Below are positions 24,984 through 34,434 of a DNA stretch of 38,605 nt, one piece after another. The notes below the pieces were generated by a model. That model did no database searches, was not told the DNA's origin, and was given only the letters and a program-made list of their open reading frames with translations. The stretch covers positions 1 to 38,605 of the IMG/VR virus record IMGVR_UViG_3300008117_000134; one strand, 5' to 3'. The translations under genes and the position numbers were made by a program. The first letter of the stretch is position 1. Each line of letters starts with the position of its first letter. This stretch comes from a virus.

Positions 24984-26600
24984 TTAGACGTCCCTATCTG
25001 TGATATCAGGAGTTAGTTGCGCAGGAGCTAGATGCTCATGCAGAGGCCAAGGTTCGTGCATAGGAATTCGTTTCATCAAACTCTTTACTATACCTGATTG
25101 ATATCGTTTATCCCAACCTACTGCAGTGCTGGTAGCAGGATTATCTCGGAGATCGTACGGTCTCACAAAGTCTGCTGTTACCGCAGTTTCTGCATTGTTA
25201 GGACCATTAAGATTGATTTTTGTGCCATTCATTTTTAGTTCTGATGTGGAGCCTAGGCTGATATCACCGGTAGCAGATATTTTAAGTTCTGTGTTAGTAG
25301 CTATATCCATATCATTGTTAGCTGAAATCTTGAGTTTCGCACCTACTAATACATCGTGATTGGCTCCTACTGTGAGCTTGGCATCGTTGTTGATCAAGAA
25401 CTCCATGTCTGTGGCGATTTCTGCATGCCATTTACCTGATTCGGTTCTGAAATTCATGTTACGACCTGCTTCAAAATTAATGTCTCTGTCAGCACGTATA
25501 TTGAGATCATTACCGGTATGTATGCTGACGCTGTCTTGAGCATAGATATCTATCTTACCATTACTGGTCATTTCAATCCAGGCAGTGCCTCTGGCATTGC
25601 CTATATAAATCAAATCTTCTGAATTATGCAGCAATATTTGGTGTCCAGTACGTGTCCGAACTCTAAAATATTCATTGTATGGAACTGTAGGCTCACTTGT
25701 TGAATTTCTTCTCTGAACGGATGGATCCAACAAATCAATATATTTCACGGGTCCTTCTGCAGCTGTTTTTTCTCGGTGATATCGATCATCGCCGTCATCC
25801 ATAACCAACTGTGTGCCACCTAATCTACTAATAGGCAATGGAGCAGACTTGCTGTCTTTTTTTCCTATCACTGCTTTTTTAGCGTTGGTTCTACGATCGA
25901 CTGGTCCGGGAGTTGAAATACCAAAAACCATTCCGGGTAACTCTCGTCTAGGCGATGATGATGACGTGCCTCTAACGTCATCTTCCAGGAGACCTTGTTC
26001 TAGAAATCTATCAGCGATAGGATGAACAACTCGAGGAAACTTTTCTGGATCAACGTTAGGTTTTTCACCTATAATACGTTTATTAACTTCCGCCACAGGC
26101 AACGGTAAAGAATTTCCTCGAGCATCTTTCATAGGACCGTATCTAGTTTTATCTGTAGCATCTAGAGAATTGATCTTAGATCCTGCGATGGCAGGAACCA
26201 TGTTGTTGATATTACGACCAGGCACACAGGCAAACCAATACCCCTGACTAGGATCACCATCCACAAACAAAACCAGTACATTCACACCAACGTCCGGCGG
26301 CACGAACCACATACCATAACTTTTTTGTGTGTCGTTGAATCCCTCGATAGTAGAGGTAGTGCCATTATTTTTACCCATATACTCGTAACCTGTATATCCA
26401 AAGAAAGGGGGAGCATATTTCACTATGTGTAATTGACTGTCGTCGCCGGGATCGTTGGCTTGATCTTTTAATAATGTAACTTCTAACGATCCCATGAACG
26501 TAGGATCAAGGTGACTAATCACCCTAGCAAGATATATACCCTGTGTGAGGACCCCTGATCTTCCTTCACCTTCTGCCGAAGGTCTTCCTAATTCTGCCAT
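24984..26600 (-). CDS. 5: Baseplate central spike / hub protein gp5-like, without a recognisable lysozyme domain (538 aa)
   Basis: The N-terminal ~130 residues form an OB-fold-like domain (GIYLARVISHLDPTFMGSLE, DVGVNVLVLFVDGDPSQGYW, FACVPGRNIN), as in gp5/VgrG spike proteins. Residues ~330-460 form a beta-helix of alternating strands (MTSNGKIDIYAQDSVSIHTG, NDLNIRADRDINFEAGRN, LKISANNDMDIATNTELKIS). T4 gp5 has a lysozyme domain between these parts; here the middle (residues ~130-320) is polar linker-like sequence with no lysozyme motif I can see. The C-terminus carries MHEPWPLHEH with H515, H521 and H523, a candidate metal-binding spike tip. SD AAGGA precedes the ATG, 3 nt after the upstream gene. 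It would trimerise on the hub and pierce the outer membrane. Confidence 0.88.
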   Translation of the reverse strand: MAELGRPSAEGEGRSGVLTQGIYLARVISHLDPTFMGSLEVTLLKDQANDPGDDSQLHIVKYAPPFFGYTGYEYMGKNNGTTSTIEGFNDTQKSYGMWFVPPDVGVNVLVLFVDGDPSQGYWFACVPGRNINNMVPAIAGSKINSLDATDKTRYGPMKDARGNSLPLPVAEVNKRIIGEKPNVDPEKFPRVVHPIADRFLEQGLLEDDVRGTSSSSPRRELPGMVFGISTPGPVDRRTNAKKAVIGKKDSKSAPLPISRLGGTQLVMDDGDDRYHREKTAAEGPVKYIDLLDPSVQRRNSTSEPTVPYNEYFRVRTRTGHQILLHNSEDLIYIGNARGTAWIEMTSNGKIDIYAQDSVSIHTGNDLNIRADRDINFEAGRNMNFRTESGKWHAEIATDMEFLINNDAKLTVGANHDVLVGAKLKISANNDMDIATNTELKISATGDISLGSTSELKMNGTKINLNGPNNAETAVTADFVRPYDLRDNPATSTAVGWDKRYQSGIVKSLMKRIPMHEPWPLHEHLAPAQLTPDITDRDV

Positions 26601-26603
26601 TTA

Positions 26604-29021
26604 TTATCCTTGTCCTAGATCTCTGTAATATCTAAAACCTGTTTTAATCGGTGCTTGATTACTGGTGGTTTTAGTTGTAGATGTGCGATTGTTCACACTG
26701 GTTGTAGAATCATTATTCACAACAGATGTGGCTGTTGCTGTATCACCTATGGGACTGGTTTTTGGAGATTCCTGCATTTTTAAATCCGTAGCCAGTGCAT
26801 TTACCGGAGTTACAGTGCCTGTCTTATCTTCTTCAGTGACTTCTGGCCCTTGGGGTCCTGGCATTCTAAGACATTTGAGTTTTTGTTTCCATTGCCCGTC
26901 TGCGAAGGTATTTTCACAGGCTACTACTCTGTATATACCGCCGAAGGGGCTCTCTTTTCCTTCTTTTGAAAAATCATATAACCCTTCGGTTTCATTGATA
27001 TCCACAGGTGTCTTAAATGTAAGGTAGATATAGACATTGCCGCTTTCGTAGTTCATAGTCCCGTCGTTGGTTATTTGGCTGGTCGGTGACGGAGCTTCTG
27101 CAAAATAGTTGGCAATTCCACTGTCCACAAGCCAGTACGGATCTCCCATTATTTCTAAATTTACAGAAATAAGATCGGCACTGTTACCACTCAGGAACGC
27201 CTGTTGCATGGTTTCTGCTACATTTTGTTCTACTGACTTAGTTCCCGATCCTCCTTTGTACCCCTTCAACAATCTAGGATCTCGTTTTGGTCTAGCTCTA
27301 CCTAGTTGTGCTGCCTGCGAAGCCGGTGCACTTCCTTGACCTGTTCCGGTAGTGGGATTTAAAGTTTCTGCGGATGTTTGATCTTGGTTACCAGTCTTTG
27401 ATGACTTGTTTTCCGCTGCAGGATTAGCCCCTGTGAAAAACAAGTTATTAATATCGATATCAAATCTAAGAATATCAACATTCTGACCTGTATAGATATA
27501 TTGGTATTCTTTGACCACTGATTTCATCAGTTCATGATATCCCACAGGAGCTGCATTGACGTTTGAAAAAATTGATTGATGGATGTAATATGGCACCACT
27601 CGATATGTTATTTTTTTAGCAAAGTCGCCTGTTAATGTGTCTAGGTTTAAAAGTTCAATCTGAGCATCTAATTTAAACCACTTGATATATCCTTCTGGAG
27701 TTACTTTATCATTAATAGCACTATAGGCATATTTAGAACTTAAAACAACCTGATTAATAATGGCGGTCAGTGATTGCCCTTGTCCGAACTGAAATGCACG
27801 AAGTTTAGGGTCTATGGTCATTCCTTCTCTTTTAACTAATCCTGTTTTTTCATCTATGCTGTCGCCGGCACGTTTAAAGATATTCGCTCCTCCCGTTAGT
27901 TGGTCAAATCCAAGACTAGAAGAACCAATTTCGTTTATTGGCAAATTTTTTACATCCACTACTTTGCTGATTCCAGAACCAAACAATGCGATATCGCCTT
28001 CGTTTTCTTCATCTATGTTGATTGTAGCTTGATTTTTCTGGACCACTGTACTGCCAGACGAATACCAATCGCTACTGGTTTTCGGAAACTGTATAACATA
28101 AATATCGGTTTCCGTAATTTTTTCTTCGGCTTTTAGTTTTTCTTCATTTCTATTCAGCACCGCTGTCAGACCGTCTGCGCTGGTTTGCAAGACTTCTGCT
28201 ACTACTCCTAGGCTTTTAGAATCACCGGCAATTTTCAAATCGTTGTATGTGACATTTATAGCATCTGAAAATGCCTGATGATTGTAAGGAATGCCTTCTA
28301 CCTTGTAATTAGAACCAGCTTCAGTAACTGTAAATTTCATTGATACTAATTTCAAGACAAAAAACTTAGGCTTGATTGAACTTATAGCAACACCGAGTTC
28401 GTCAAATCCCTGTATGTCCATTCTTAGCACATATGGACAGTTGTCTAGGTAACTGAGATATCCAGCATTTACAGCGGCAGCCTGCATACTCTGCAACAAC
28501 AGGCCCATCGACTGAGGTTCTACTATATCAAAACTAAATTTAATGGCATTACTATTACCGGTCTTTTCGTTAGCACCAATAATACTGTTCATAACAAAGT
28601 TATTGATAAAATATTCCGGAGAACCAGATAAAGTATTAACCCGTTGATTATCAAATCTACCGCCAGAACTAAACACAATATTTTTTAAGTTACTAGGACT
28701 ATCTCTATATGATTTAGGATTATTAAATTGCGCAGGAGTCAATGCTGCTAACGTCCATAGGATCGTGCTGGTGGCAAAGTCCTCCATGGGATTGCCGAAT
28801 AGTGCTGGTAATTTTTTAACCGCTGATGAGGATATTTTTTTAGCATCAACTGCTACTTTGCTCACACCGTCTTCGATAGGATCAGTGGCTCTAGCAACTT
28901 CTGATTCGGTGGTGCGAAAGGCCACTCCTACATTATATCCCGCTGCGGTGTCGAAGGGAATTACTGGCGTACCATCAGGTTTTTTAAGTTCTAATATTCT
29001 TCCTAATTCTCTAAAAGCCAT
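26604..29021 (-). CDS. Large baseplate hub-like structural protein (805 aa)
   Basis: It lies between gp53 and gp5. Residues ~155-250 read FSFDIVEPQSMGLLLQSMQA, then YVLRMDIQGFDELGV, then PKFFVLKLVSMKFTVTEAGS and YKVEGIPYNHQAFSDA. This pattern of a tube-like strand, a membrane-free beta domain and an Ala-rich helix is typical of hub/tube-initiator proteins. A later block has VNLEIMGDPYWL, TFKTPVDINETEGLYDF and YRVVACENTFADGQWKQKLK, also seen in phage hub proteins. The last ~70 residues are Thr/Ser/Asn-rich and probably disordered. Its size is far above T4 gp27 (391 aa), so a gp27 role is suggested by position and motif style rather than by clear similarity. SD TAGGAG lies about 7 nt before the ATG. 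Confidence 0.65.
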   Translation of the reverse strand: MAFRELGRILELKKPDGTPVIPFDTAAGYNVGVAFRTTESEVARATDPIEDGVSKVAVDAKKISSSAVKKLPALFGNPMEDFATSTILWTLAALTPAQFNNPKSYRDSPSNLKNIVFSSGGRFDNQRVNTLSGSPEYFINNFVMNSIIGANEKTGNSNAIKFSFDIVEPQSMGLLLQSMQAAAVNAGYLSYLDNCPYVLRMDIQGFDELGVAISSIKPKFFVLKLVSMKFTVTEAGSNYKVEGIPYNHQAFSDAINVTYNDLKIAGDSKSLGVVAEVLQTSADGLTAVLNRNEEKLKAEEKITETDIYVIQFPKTSSDWYSSGSTVVQKNQATINIDEENEGDIALFGSGISKVVDVKNLPINEIGSSSLGFDQLTGGANIFKRAGDSIDEKTGLVKREGMTIDPKLRAFQFGQGQSLTAIINQVVLSSKYAYSAINDKVTPEGYIKWFKLDAQIELLNLDTLTGDFAKKITYRVVPYYIHQSIFSNVNAAPVGYHELMKSVVKEYQYIYTGQNVDILRFDIDINNLFFTGANPAAENKSSKTGNQDQTSAETLNPTTGTGQGSAPASQAAQLGRARPKRDPRLLKGYKGGSGTKSVEQNVAETMQQAFLSGNSADLISVNLEIMGDPYWLVDSGIANYFAEAPSPTSQITNDGTMNYESGNVYIYLTFKTPVDINETEGLYDFSKEGKESPFGGIYRVVACENTFADGQWKQKLKCLRMPGPQGPEVTEEDKTGTVTPVNALATDLKMQESPKTSPIGDTATATSVVNNDSTTSVNNRTSTTKTTSNQAPIKTGFRYYRDLGQG

Positions 29022-29022
29022 T

Positions 29023-29322
29023 TCACACTCCTAGAAACTTTGACAGATTGCGTTGTTTGGGAAGATATATAGCCGTACCTGGTCTAAAATCATAAATGGG
29101 ATCTTTTATCACTGACATGTTTCTCTGTACAAATACCCACCAAAGTTTAGGATTACCATAGAGGTCAAAGGCCAATAAATCCGGTCTGTGGCGATATTGA
29201 TTTTCTATTACATATCTTACGTCATCTGCTTCGGCAGGGACTGGTCGAATATCCAACAACTCAAGATAAAAATTATTTTGCTGAGTGTTGGCCCATGGAC
29301 TTGCTTTAGAATATTTTGCCAT
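29023..29322 (-). CDS. 53: Baseplate wedge subunit gp53-like (99 aa)
   Basis: It matches the gp53 wedge family. Residues ~40-90 read ENQYRHRPDLLAFDLYGNPK, LWWVFVQRN, then DPIYDFRPGTAIYLPKQ. The RPD-LA-DLYG-P-LWW block followed by a D/G/I-LP strand is the LysM-like core of the family. It is shorter than T4 gp53 (196 aa) but keeps the core. Its ATG overlaps the gp48 stop by one base (TAATG), indicating coupled translation. It should act as a wedge component clamping gp25/gp6 and gp48. Confidence 0.88.
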   Translation of the reverse strand: MAKYSKASPWANTQQNNFYLELLDIRPVPAEADDVRYVIENQYRHRPDLLAFDLYGNPKLWWVFVQRNMSVIKDPIYDFRPGTAIYLPKQRNLSKFLGV

Positions 29323-30680
29323 TAGATGTATCCCACTTGACCTTTTTCTGATGCTAATTGTCCTCTGCTATAATCTTGTAGATTAAATTTACGCATTCTA
29401 GCTCTGGTGTAAACCGGTGACACTGTGACTGAAATTGTACTGAGCACAGGCACCCATGTAGTAGATCCAAATGATTCACACTTAACATAGTTAACGTCAT
29501 CTTTGAGATCTACTGAAAAACTTTTTATGATTATTGGTGTGTTATTAAACACGTTGGCTCCGTAGCCTTTTAATACACATATTATTGGAGGATTTCCGGC
29601 CAGATTACCTTCACCAAAAAACATCTTGGTAGCTGTTTTAAAAAAGGTAGTAGCGGCTATCCAATATTCTGCGTCACTTTCAGTTTCACAACTGAATTCG
29701 CCTGAAATCTGTATGTCATCTATTGAGCTGCCTTTGTATGCATACTGAGTATAATTACTGTGCACCGTATTAATGGTTGAGTATTCAGCTTTGGTGGCCA
29801 CTGTGATACTGGGGAGGTAGGGCCACACCACGCCGCCTGTAGCTACTAGTCTAGAAAACACAGGACTGTTAAATATACCCCACTCGCAGGTTATACGTAC
29901 ACGCCAATCATTTTTAGAACTTACGTCAAGTTTAATTGGCTCTCCGTCTTTGCTGAATGCTTCTGCTCCCTTTGGGAGATTAGCAGCACGTTTACGACTA
30001 AGTATATTGTTAAGCATACCGGCAGCTGAGCTTACTTGTCCTGCAACCTTCATCAATCCGCCAGCAAGGCTGCCGCCTGCGAGTTTGTTTATGGTACCGG
30101 AGATATCTGCTGCAATGTTACTGGTCGATCCTGCTACTGATCTTAGTGAATCCACCGCCCCACTGAATTTACTTCTGGCAGCGTCAGCAAATCCTCCCAT
30201 GCCAGTGATAGCTGTGTTAGCTCCATACGCTGCTTGTTGTGTTGATCCTCGCTTGGCATTGTTAAACGCACCACCGCCAAAAGGGCTAACTGTTAAGTTT
30301 CCAGTGGATCCGTTGAGACCCGATCCGAGCTCTCCTGATGCTCTGGAAATCTTGGAATCTAATTCAGCTTTGGCCTGTGCAAAATCTCCAGGCAAGGTTA
30401 CTGCATCGGCTTCTTGTGTTTTTTGGATGCTATCTGAAAGTCCTGCCACTAGGCTGGCACACGGGTTGATCGGCGGTCCGCTGGAACTATTGCTAAATCC
30501 ACTAGTTGTATTAAGTGTGGAGCCAGGCAGTTGCGGTATGCCCAGCCTAGCACGTATAAAGGGATCAGTAGGGTCCGCAGCACCAAGAGATTTCCTTTGT
30601 GTTGGCGTGAGCCCTTCGTAGGGATCTCCGTTGTAAGCAGCAGCTTCTGCAGGAGTATTAGGATAGGTTTTTCTCGCCAT
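29322..30680 (-). CDS. 48: Baseplate tail-tube cap gp48-like (452 aa)
   Basis: The C-terminal ~200 residues (from ~253) carry the gp48/gp54-type domain: NDWRVRITC, VWPYLPSITVATKAEYST, NTVHSNYTQYAYKGSSIDD, SGEFSCETESDAEYWIAATT, FFKTATKMFFGEG, a PPIICVLKGYG strand and IIIKSFSVDLKDDVNYVKC. gp48 and gp54 cap the baseplate and start polymerisation of the tail tube. The N-terminal 250 residues are Ala/Gly/Ser-rich, with a hydrophobic glycine-rich region at ~180-225, longer than in T4 gp48 (364 aa). Which of the paralogues gp48 and gp54 this is cannot be settled here. It is the first gene of the minus-strand block, preceded by AATAAATA and SD GAGG. Confidence 0.85.
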   Translation of the reverse strand: MARKTYPNTPAEAAAYNGDPYEGLTPTQRKSLGAADPTDPFIRARLGIPQLPGSTLNTTSGFSNSSSGPPINPCASLVAGLSDSIQKTQEADAVTLPGDFAQAKAELDSKISRASGELGSGLNGSTGNLTVSPFGGGAFNNAKRGSTQQAAYGANTAITGMGGFADAARSKFSGAVDSLRSVAGSTSNIAADISGTINKLAGGSLAGGLMKVAGQVSSAAGMLNNILSRKRAANLPKGAEAFSKDGEPIKLDVSSKNDWRVRITCEWGIFNSPVFSRLVATGGVVWPYLPSITVATKAEYSTINTVHSNYTQYAYKGSSIDDIQISGEFSCETESDAEYWIAATTFFKTATKMFFGEGNLAGNPPIICVLKGYGANVFNNTPIIIKSFSVDLKDDVNYVKCESFGSTTWVPVLSTISVTVSPVYTRARMRKFNLQDYSRGQLASEKGQVGYI

Positions 30681-30706
30681 TTTGAACAGATTTCCTCTTT
30701 ATAGAC

Positions 30707-30714
30707 TATTTATT
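30707..30714 (-). promoter_or_regulatory. Candidate late promoter AATAAATA for the baseplate block
   Basis: Seven of eight bases match TATAAATA on the minus strand, 26 nt before the gp48 ATG at 30680, with GAGG between. It lies in the only divergent gap next to this block, so it likely drives the long minus-strand late transcript toward gp53, gp5, gp25 and gp6. Confidence 0.6.
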
Positions 30715-30762
30715 ATTAGAAAAATGTGCTATTATATTACTAACCACGGAGACATATAATCA

Positions 30763-31617
30763 ATGACAGTGCCCAAGATCAAGTACTTGACCAACAAAGA
30801 CCTACTGAAAGAAATACATCTCAGCAAAAATACCTATTGCAGTTATACTAAACCAGAATACGGATTCTATGATCTCATAGTACCAAGTCTAGCAAAAATC
30901 AACATAAGAACCATAGCAGAAGCCAAACGAAACTGTGCTGCAAGGCTCAGCAAACAGGCGCACGAAGCAGCGGTTATAGCTGGAGGTAAAAAGCTGCCTG
31001 CTAAAGAATTTGAAGTAGACTACAAAAAAATGCGCAAGGAAGATCTTATATTTCGTGTGATGACTTTTGAACATATACCGCTTGCGCCGGGTCGCAAAAA
31101 GACATTGAAAAACACCGCAGACAGTCACGACAAGGTTAATTTTCCGCCATTCCAACATTGGAAGTTCGATGACAAAGGCAACATCGGTTGTGTAGGCAAA
31201 AGCCATTGGAAAGGCGATCTCGAGCGCGGTGAATTCTCTAAGGATCACGGTCAGATGACCAACGATCTAGCTCGCATGTTTATCAAGCTCTGTGAAAGAT
31301 ACGCTACCAGGGGCAACGTCCGAGGCTATACCTACAATGACGAAATGCGTGGGCAGGCTATCCTACAGCTCACACAGATAGGACTACAGTTCGATGAATC
31401 CAAATCCGATAATCCTTTTGCTTATTATACCGCTGCTGTTACTAATTCATTCGTGCGAATCATCAACATTGAAAAACGCAACCAAAACATTCGAGACGAC
31501 ATTCTAGAAATGAACGGCATGAATCCTTCATGGACTAGACAGAATGCAGGAGGCAGTGTGCCCGGTCCTGCTATAGTCACTACCACTGTGGATAACACCG
31601 GCAGTGATTGGGATTGA
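30763..31617 (+). CDS. 55: Late-transcription sigma factor gp55-like (284 aa)
   Basis: The C-terminal half is a gp55-type sigma factor. Residues ~162-190 read HGQMTNDLARMFIKLCERYA, then RGYTYNDEMRGQAILQLTQI, then KSDNPFAYYTAAVTNSFVRI (from ~213) and NIEKRNQNIRDDIL. This corresponds to the sigma region 2-like core that directs RNA polymerase with the sliding clamp to TATAAATA late promoters. It is about 100 residues longer than T4 gp55 (185 aa). Much of the extra N-terminus is Lys/Arg-rich and continues into FPPFQHWKFDDKG and a GKSHWKGDLERG motif. SD GGAGA lies 10 nt before the ATG. It is transcribed divergently from the late baseplate block it presumably activates. Confidence 0.9.
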   Translation: MTVPKIKYLTNKDLLKEIHLSKNTYCSYTKPEYGFYDLIVPSLAKINIRTIAEAKRNCAARLSKQAHEAAVIAGGKKLPAKEFEVDYKKMRKEDLIFRVMTFEHIPLAPGRKKTLKNTADSHDKVNFPPFQHWKFDDKGNIGCVGKSHWKGDLERGEFSKDHGQMTNDLARMFIKLCERYATRGNVRGYTYNDEMRGQAILQLTQIGLQFDESKSDNPFAYYTAAVTNSFVRIINIEKRNQNIRDDILEMNGMNPSWTRQNAGGSVPGPAIVTTTVDNTGSDWD

Positions 31618-31642
31618 TCTTTTATCATAAAGGCAGTATAAT
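31614..31642 (+). promoter_or_regulatory. Candidate host sigma70-type promoter before gp47
   Basis: TTGATC (31614-31619), a 17-nt spacer, then TATAAT (31637-31642, perfect -10). It overlaps the end of gp55. The expected start falls on or next to the gp47 ATG (31649), so the transcript would be nearly leaderless. Otherwise gp47 is read from upstream with a distant AAAGG (31629-31633). Confidence 0.4.
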
Positions 31643-31648
31643 AAATCT

Positions 31649-32659
31649 ATGAGTCTATTCAAAAAAGTCGCTTGTTTCACCGACATACACTTTGGTCTCA
31701 AGGGCGGTTCAAGAACACACAACACTGACTGCGAACAGTTTGTGGATTGGTTCTGCGACACTGCTCAGGCCAACGGCTGTGAAACGGCTATATTTCTCGG
31801 AGACTGGCATCACAATCGCAGCACCACTGATGTTAGTACAATGAATTACACAGTGAGTAATCTTGAACGATTAAATGATTCGTTTGAAAAGGTGTTTTTT
31901 ATATTAGGAAATCACGATTTGTTCTACAAAGACAAACGTGAAATCAACAGCATAGAATTCATGCGACTATTTCCTAATATCATTGCTATCAAAGATCCAC
32001 TGACTATGGAAGATGTAACCATACTGCCTTGGCTAGTAGGTGACGAATGGCGGGATATACCTAAAATCAAAAGCAAATATATTTTCGGTCATTTCGAACT
32101 GCCTAGTTTTTACATGAACGCCATGGTGCAGATGCCGGACCACGGACAGTTGCAGCGCAGTCATTTCCAACATCAAGACTATGTGTTCTCGGGACACTTC
32201 CACAAACGCCAGCAGAGCAACAACATCGTTTATATAGGTAATGCATTTCCTCACAACTATGCTGATGCCGGCGACGACGATCGTGGCATGATGATTCTAG
32301 AATGGGGTGGTAAACCTGAATACATAACTTGGCCGGATCAACCCATATATAGAACCTACAAACTGAGTCAGATCATCGACACACCAGAAAAACTGCTGCG
32401 TCCCAAGATGCACTGTCGCGTGACCATTGATTTACCTATTACTTTCGAGGAAGCTAACTTTATCAAAGAAAAGTTCATGCCCGAATATGATCTCAGAGAA
32501 CTGATGCTGATACCCGAAAAGGTAGAAGTAGACGCTACTTCTGCACCGATCGACATCAATTTTGAAAGTGTAGATACCATAGTGATGAATCAGATCAATG
32601 CCATTGACAGCGACACCTTTGACAAGAGCCTGCTGTTGGAGATATACAACGACCTATGA
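31649..32659 (+). CDS. 47: Recombination endonuclease subunit gp47 (Mre11/SbcD family, 336 aa)
   Basis: A calcineurin-like phosphoesterase with all Mre11 motifs in order: D12-I-H14, G51-D-W-H-H-N56, G87-N-H-D90, G147-H-F and G182-H-F-H185. These residues bind two metals in the nuclease. The length matches T4 gp47 (339 aa). With gp46 it resects DNA ends, creating 3' single strands for recombination-dependent replication. The start is fixed by the conserved DIH at residue 12. The gene overlaps gp46 by 4 nt (ATGA). A TTGATC-N17-TATAAT sequence immediately upstream is listed separately. Confidence 0.97.
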   Translation: MSLFKKVACFTDIHFGLKGGSRTHNTDCEQFVDWFCDTAQANGCETAIFLGDWHHNRSTTDVSTMNYTVSNLERLNDSFEKVFFILGNHDLFYKDKREINSIEFMRLFPNIIAIKDPLTMEDVTILPWLVGDEWRDIPKIKSKYIFGHFELPSFYMNAMVQMPDHGQLQRSHFQHQDYVFSGHFHKRQQSNNIVYIGNAFPHNYADAGDDDRGMMILEWGGKPEYITWPDQPIYRTYKLSQIIDTPEKLLRPKMHCRVTIDLPITFEEANFIKEKFMPEYDLRELMLIPEKVEVDATSAPIDINFESVDTIVMNQINAIDSDTFDKSLLLEIYNDL

Positions 32660-34434
32660 TTAAAATCAAGAATCTAACCGTGCGTAACTTCATGAGTGTG
32701 GGCGCACAGACTCAGGCCATCGACTTTGATCGCGGTCAGCTCACACTGGTCTTAGGTGAAAACTTGGATCTAGGCGGTGACGACTCGGGTGCCAGAAATG
32801 GCACAGGCAAAACCACCATCATCAATGGTCTCAGCTACGGCATCTATGGCCAAGCACTAACGAATATCAAACGTGATAATCTAATCAATAAGATCAACGG
32901 CAAGGGCATGCTGGTCACTGTGACTTTTGATGTAGACGGTGTTGAATATCACATCGAGCGGGGTCGCAAACCCAACATACTGAAATTCAGTGTCAATGGC
33001 GAGGAACAGCAGCTCACAGATCTAGACGAATCGCAAGGCGACAGCAGAGAAACGCAGAAAAGCATCGAAGAAAGATTCTGCATGAGCCACGACATGTTCA
33101 AGCATCTAGTGGCCTTAAACACCTATACAGAACCGTTCTTGGCACAGAAGGCGGCAGAACAACGTGCCATCATTGAACAGTTGTTAGGAATAACACTGCT
33201 AAGTGAAAAAGCAGAAGCTCTCAAAGAACAGATCAAGCTAACCAAAGACAGTATCAGCACTGAAACTACTCGTGTGGAAACTGTTAAAGCCAGCAACGAG
33301 CGCATACAGCAGAGCATCACTGCTCTGGAACGCAAACAGAACATGTGGGAAGAGGCCAAAGAAAAGAATCTCGAAAATATTCTCAAGAGCATTGATCATC
33401 TAAGTCACATCGATATCGAACAAGAAGTAGCTGCACACAAGGCTCTGGCTGTGTACAATCAACTGCGCAAAGACATCAACGAAGTCACTGCTCAATTAAA
33501 TCGAGCTAGGCTAGATCAGAGCAGAGAAGAAAAACTGCGTGATCGATTAGCAGCTGAAATCGCTACTCTAGAACGACATCTCTGTCATGCCTGTGGTCAG
33601 GAGTTCCACGATGCCAAGCACGACGAAGTAATGGCTGCAAAACGCAAAGATCATGCCGCGGCCTGTGCAGAATATGATTCGCAGACTGCGAACATCTCTG
33701 CCTATGAGTCAGCACTCACAGAACTAGGAGCTCTAGGCGATTGTCCAACGGTGCAGTATGACACCTTGGAAGAGGCATTGAATCACAAGAACACACTGAC
33801 CAGTCTGGAAAAGGATCTTGAGATCAAGGCCGCAGATGAAAATCCCTATGATGAACAGATCATCGAGCTCAAGGCCACTGCGGTACAGGAGATCGACTGG
33901 AACTACATGAACGAACTGGTGCGTGTCAAAGATCATCAGGAGTTTCTGTACAAATTGCTCACGAACAAGGATTCATTTGTGCGCAAAAGAATCATTGATC
34001 AGAATCTCGCATTCCTAAATCAACGTCTTACCTATTATCTGGACAAGATTGGCCTACCGCACACAGTGGAATTCCAAAATGATCTCACTGTGATAATCAC
34101 TCAACTGGGACAAGATCTAGATTTTGACAATTTGAGCCGCGGTGAACGCAATAGATTGATACTTTCTCTGAGCTGGGCGTTCCGTGATGTATGGGAGAAT
34201 CTCTATCACAGCATCAATCTCTTGTTCATCGACGAATTAGTAGATTCAGGCATGGATGCTTCAGGTGTAGAATCCAGTATCGCTGTGCTAAAACGCATGA
34301 CTCGAGAACGTGACAAGAATGTATTCTTAATTTCGCACAGAGATGATCTAACCAGTCGTGTGAATCATGTGCTGAAAGTGATCAAAGAAAATGGATTTAC
34401 AAGTTATTCCAACGATGTGGAGATCATTGAGTGA
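32656..34434 (+). CDS. 46: Recombination endonuclease subunit gp46 (Rad50/SbcC family ATPase, 592 aa)
   Basis: An SMC-like ATPase. The Walker A motif is at G45-A-R-N-G-T-G-K-T-T54. Two long coiled-coil arms surround a zinc hook C310-H-A-C313. The ABC signature LSRGE is at 493-497, and the Walker B segment LLFIDE is at 522-527. The length is close to T4 gp46 (560 aa). It forms the ATP-driven partner of gp47 in the end-processing complex. It overlaps gp47 (ATGA) and the next gene (GTGA), so the three are co-translated. No motif is missing. Confidence 0.97.
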   Translation: MIKIKNLTVRNFMSVGAQTQAIDFDRGQLTLVLGENLDLGGDDSGARNGTGKTTIINGLSYGIYGQALTNIKRDNLINKINGKGMLVTVTFDVDGVEYHIERGRKPNILKFSVNGEEQQLTDLDESQGDSRETQKSIEERFCMSHDMFKHLVALNTYTEPFLAQKAAEQRAIIEQLLGITLLSEKAEALKEQIKLTKDSISTETTRVETVKASNERIQQSITALERKQNMWEEAKEKNLENILKSIDHLSHIDIEQEVAAHKALAVYNQLRKDINEVTAQLNRARLDQSREEKLRDRLAAEIATLERHLCHACGQEFHDAKHDEVMAAKRKDHAAACAEYDSQTANISAYESALTELGALGDCPTVQYDTLEEALNHKNTLTSLEKDLEIKAADENPYDEQIIELKATAVQEIDWNYMNELVRVKDHQEFLYKLLTNKDSFVRKRIIDQNLAFLNQRLTYYLDKIGLPHTVEFQNDLTVIITQLGQDLDFDNLSRGERNRLILSLSWAFRDVWENLYHSINLLFIDELVDSGMDASGVESSIAVLKRMTRERDKNVFLISHRDDLTSRVNHVLKVIKENGFTSYSNDVEIIE

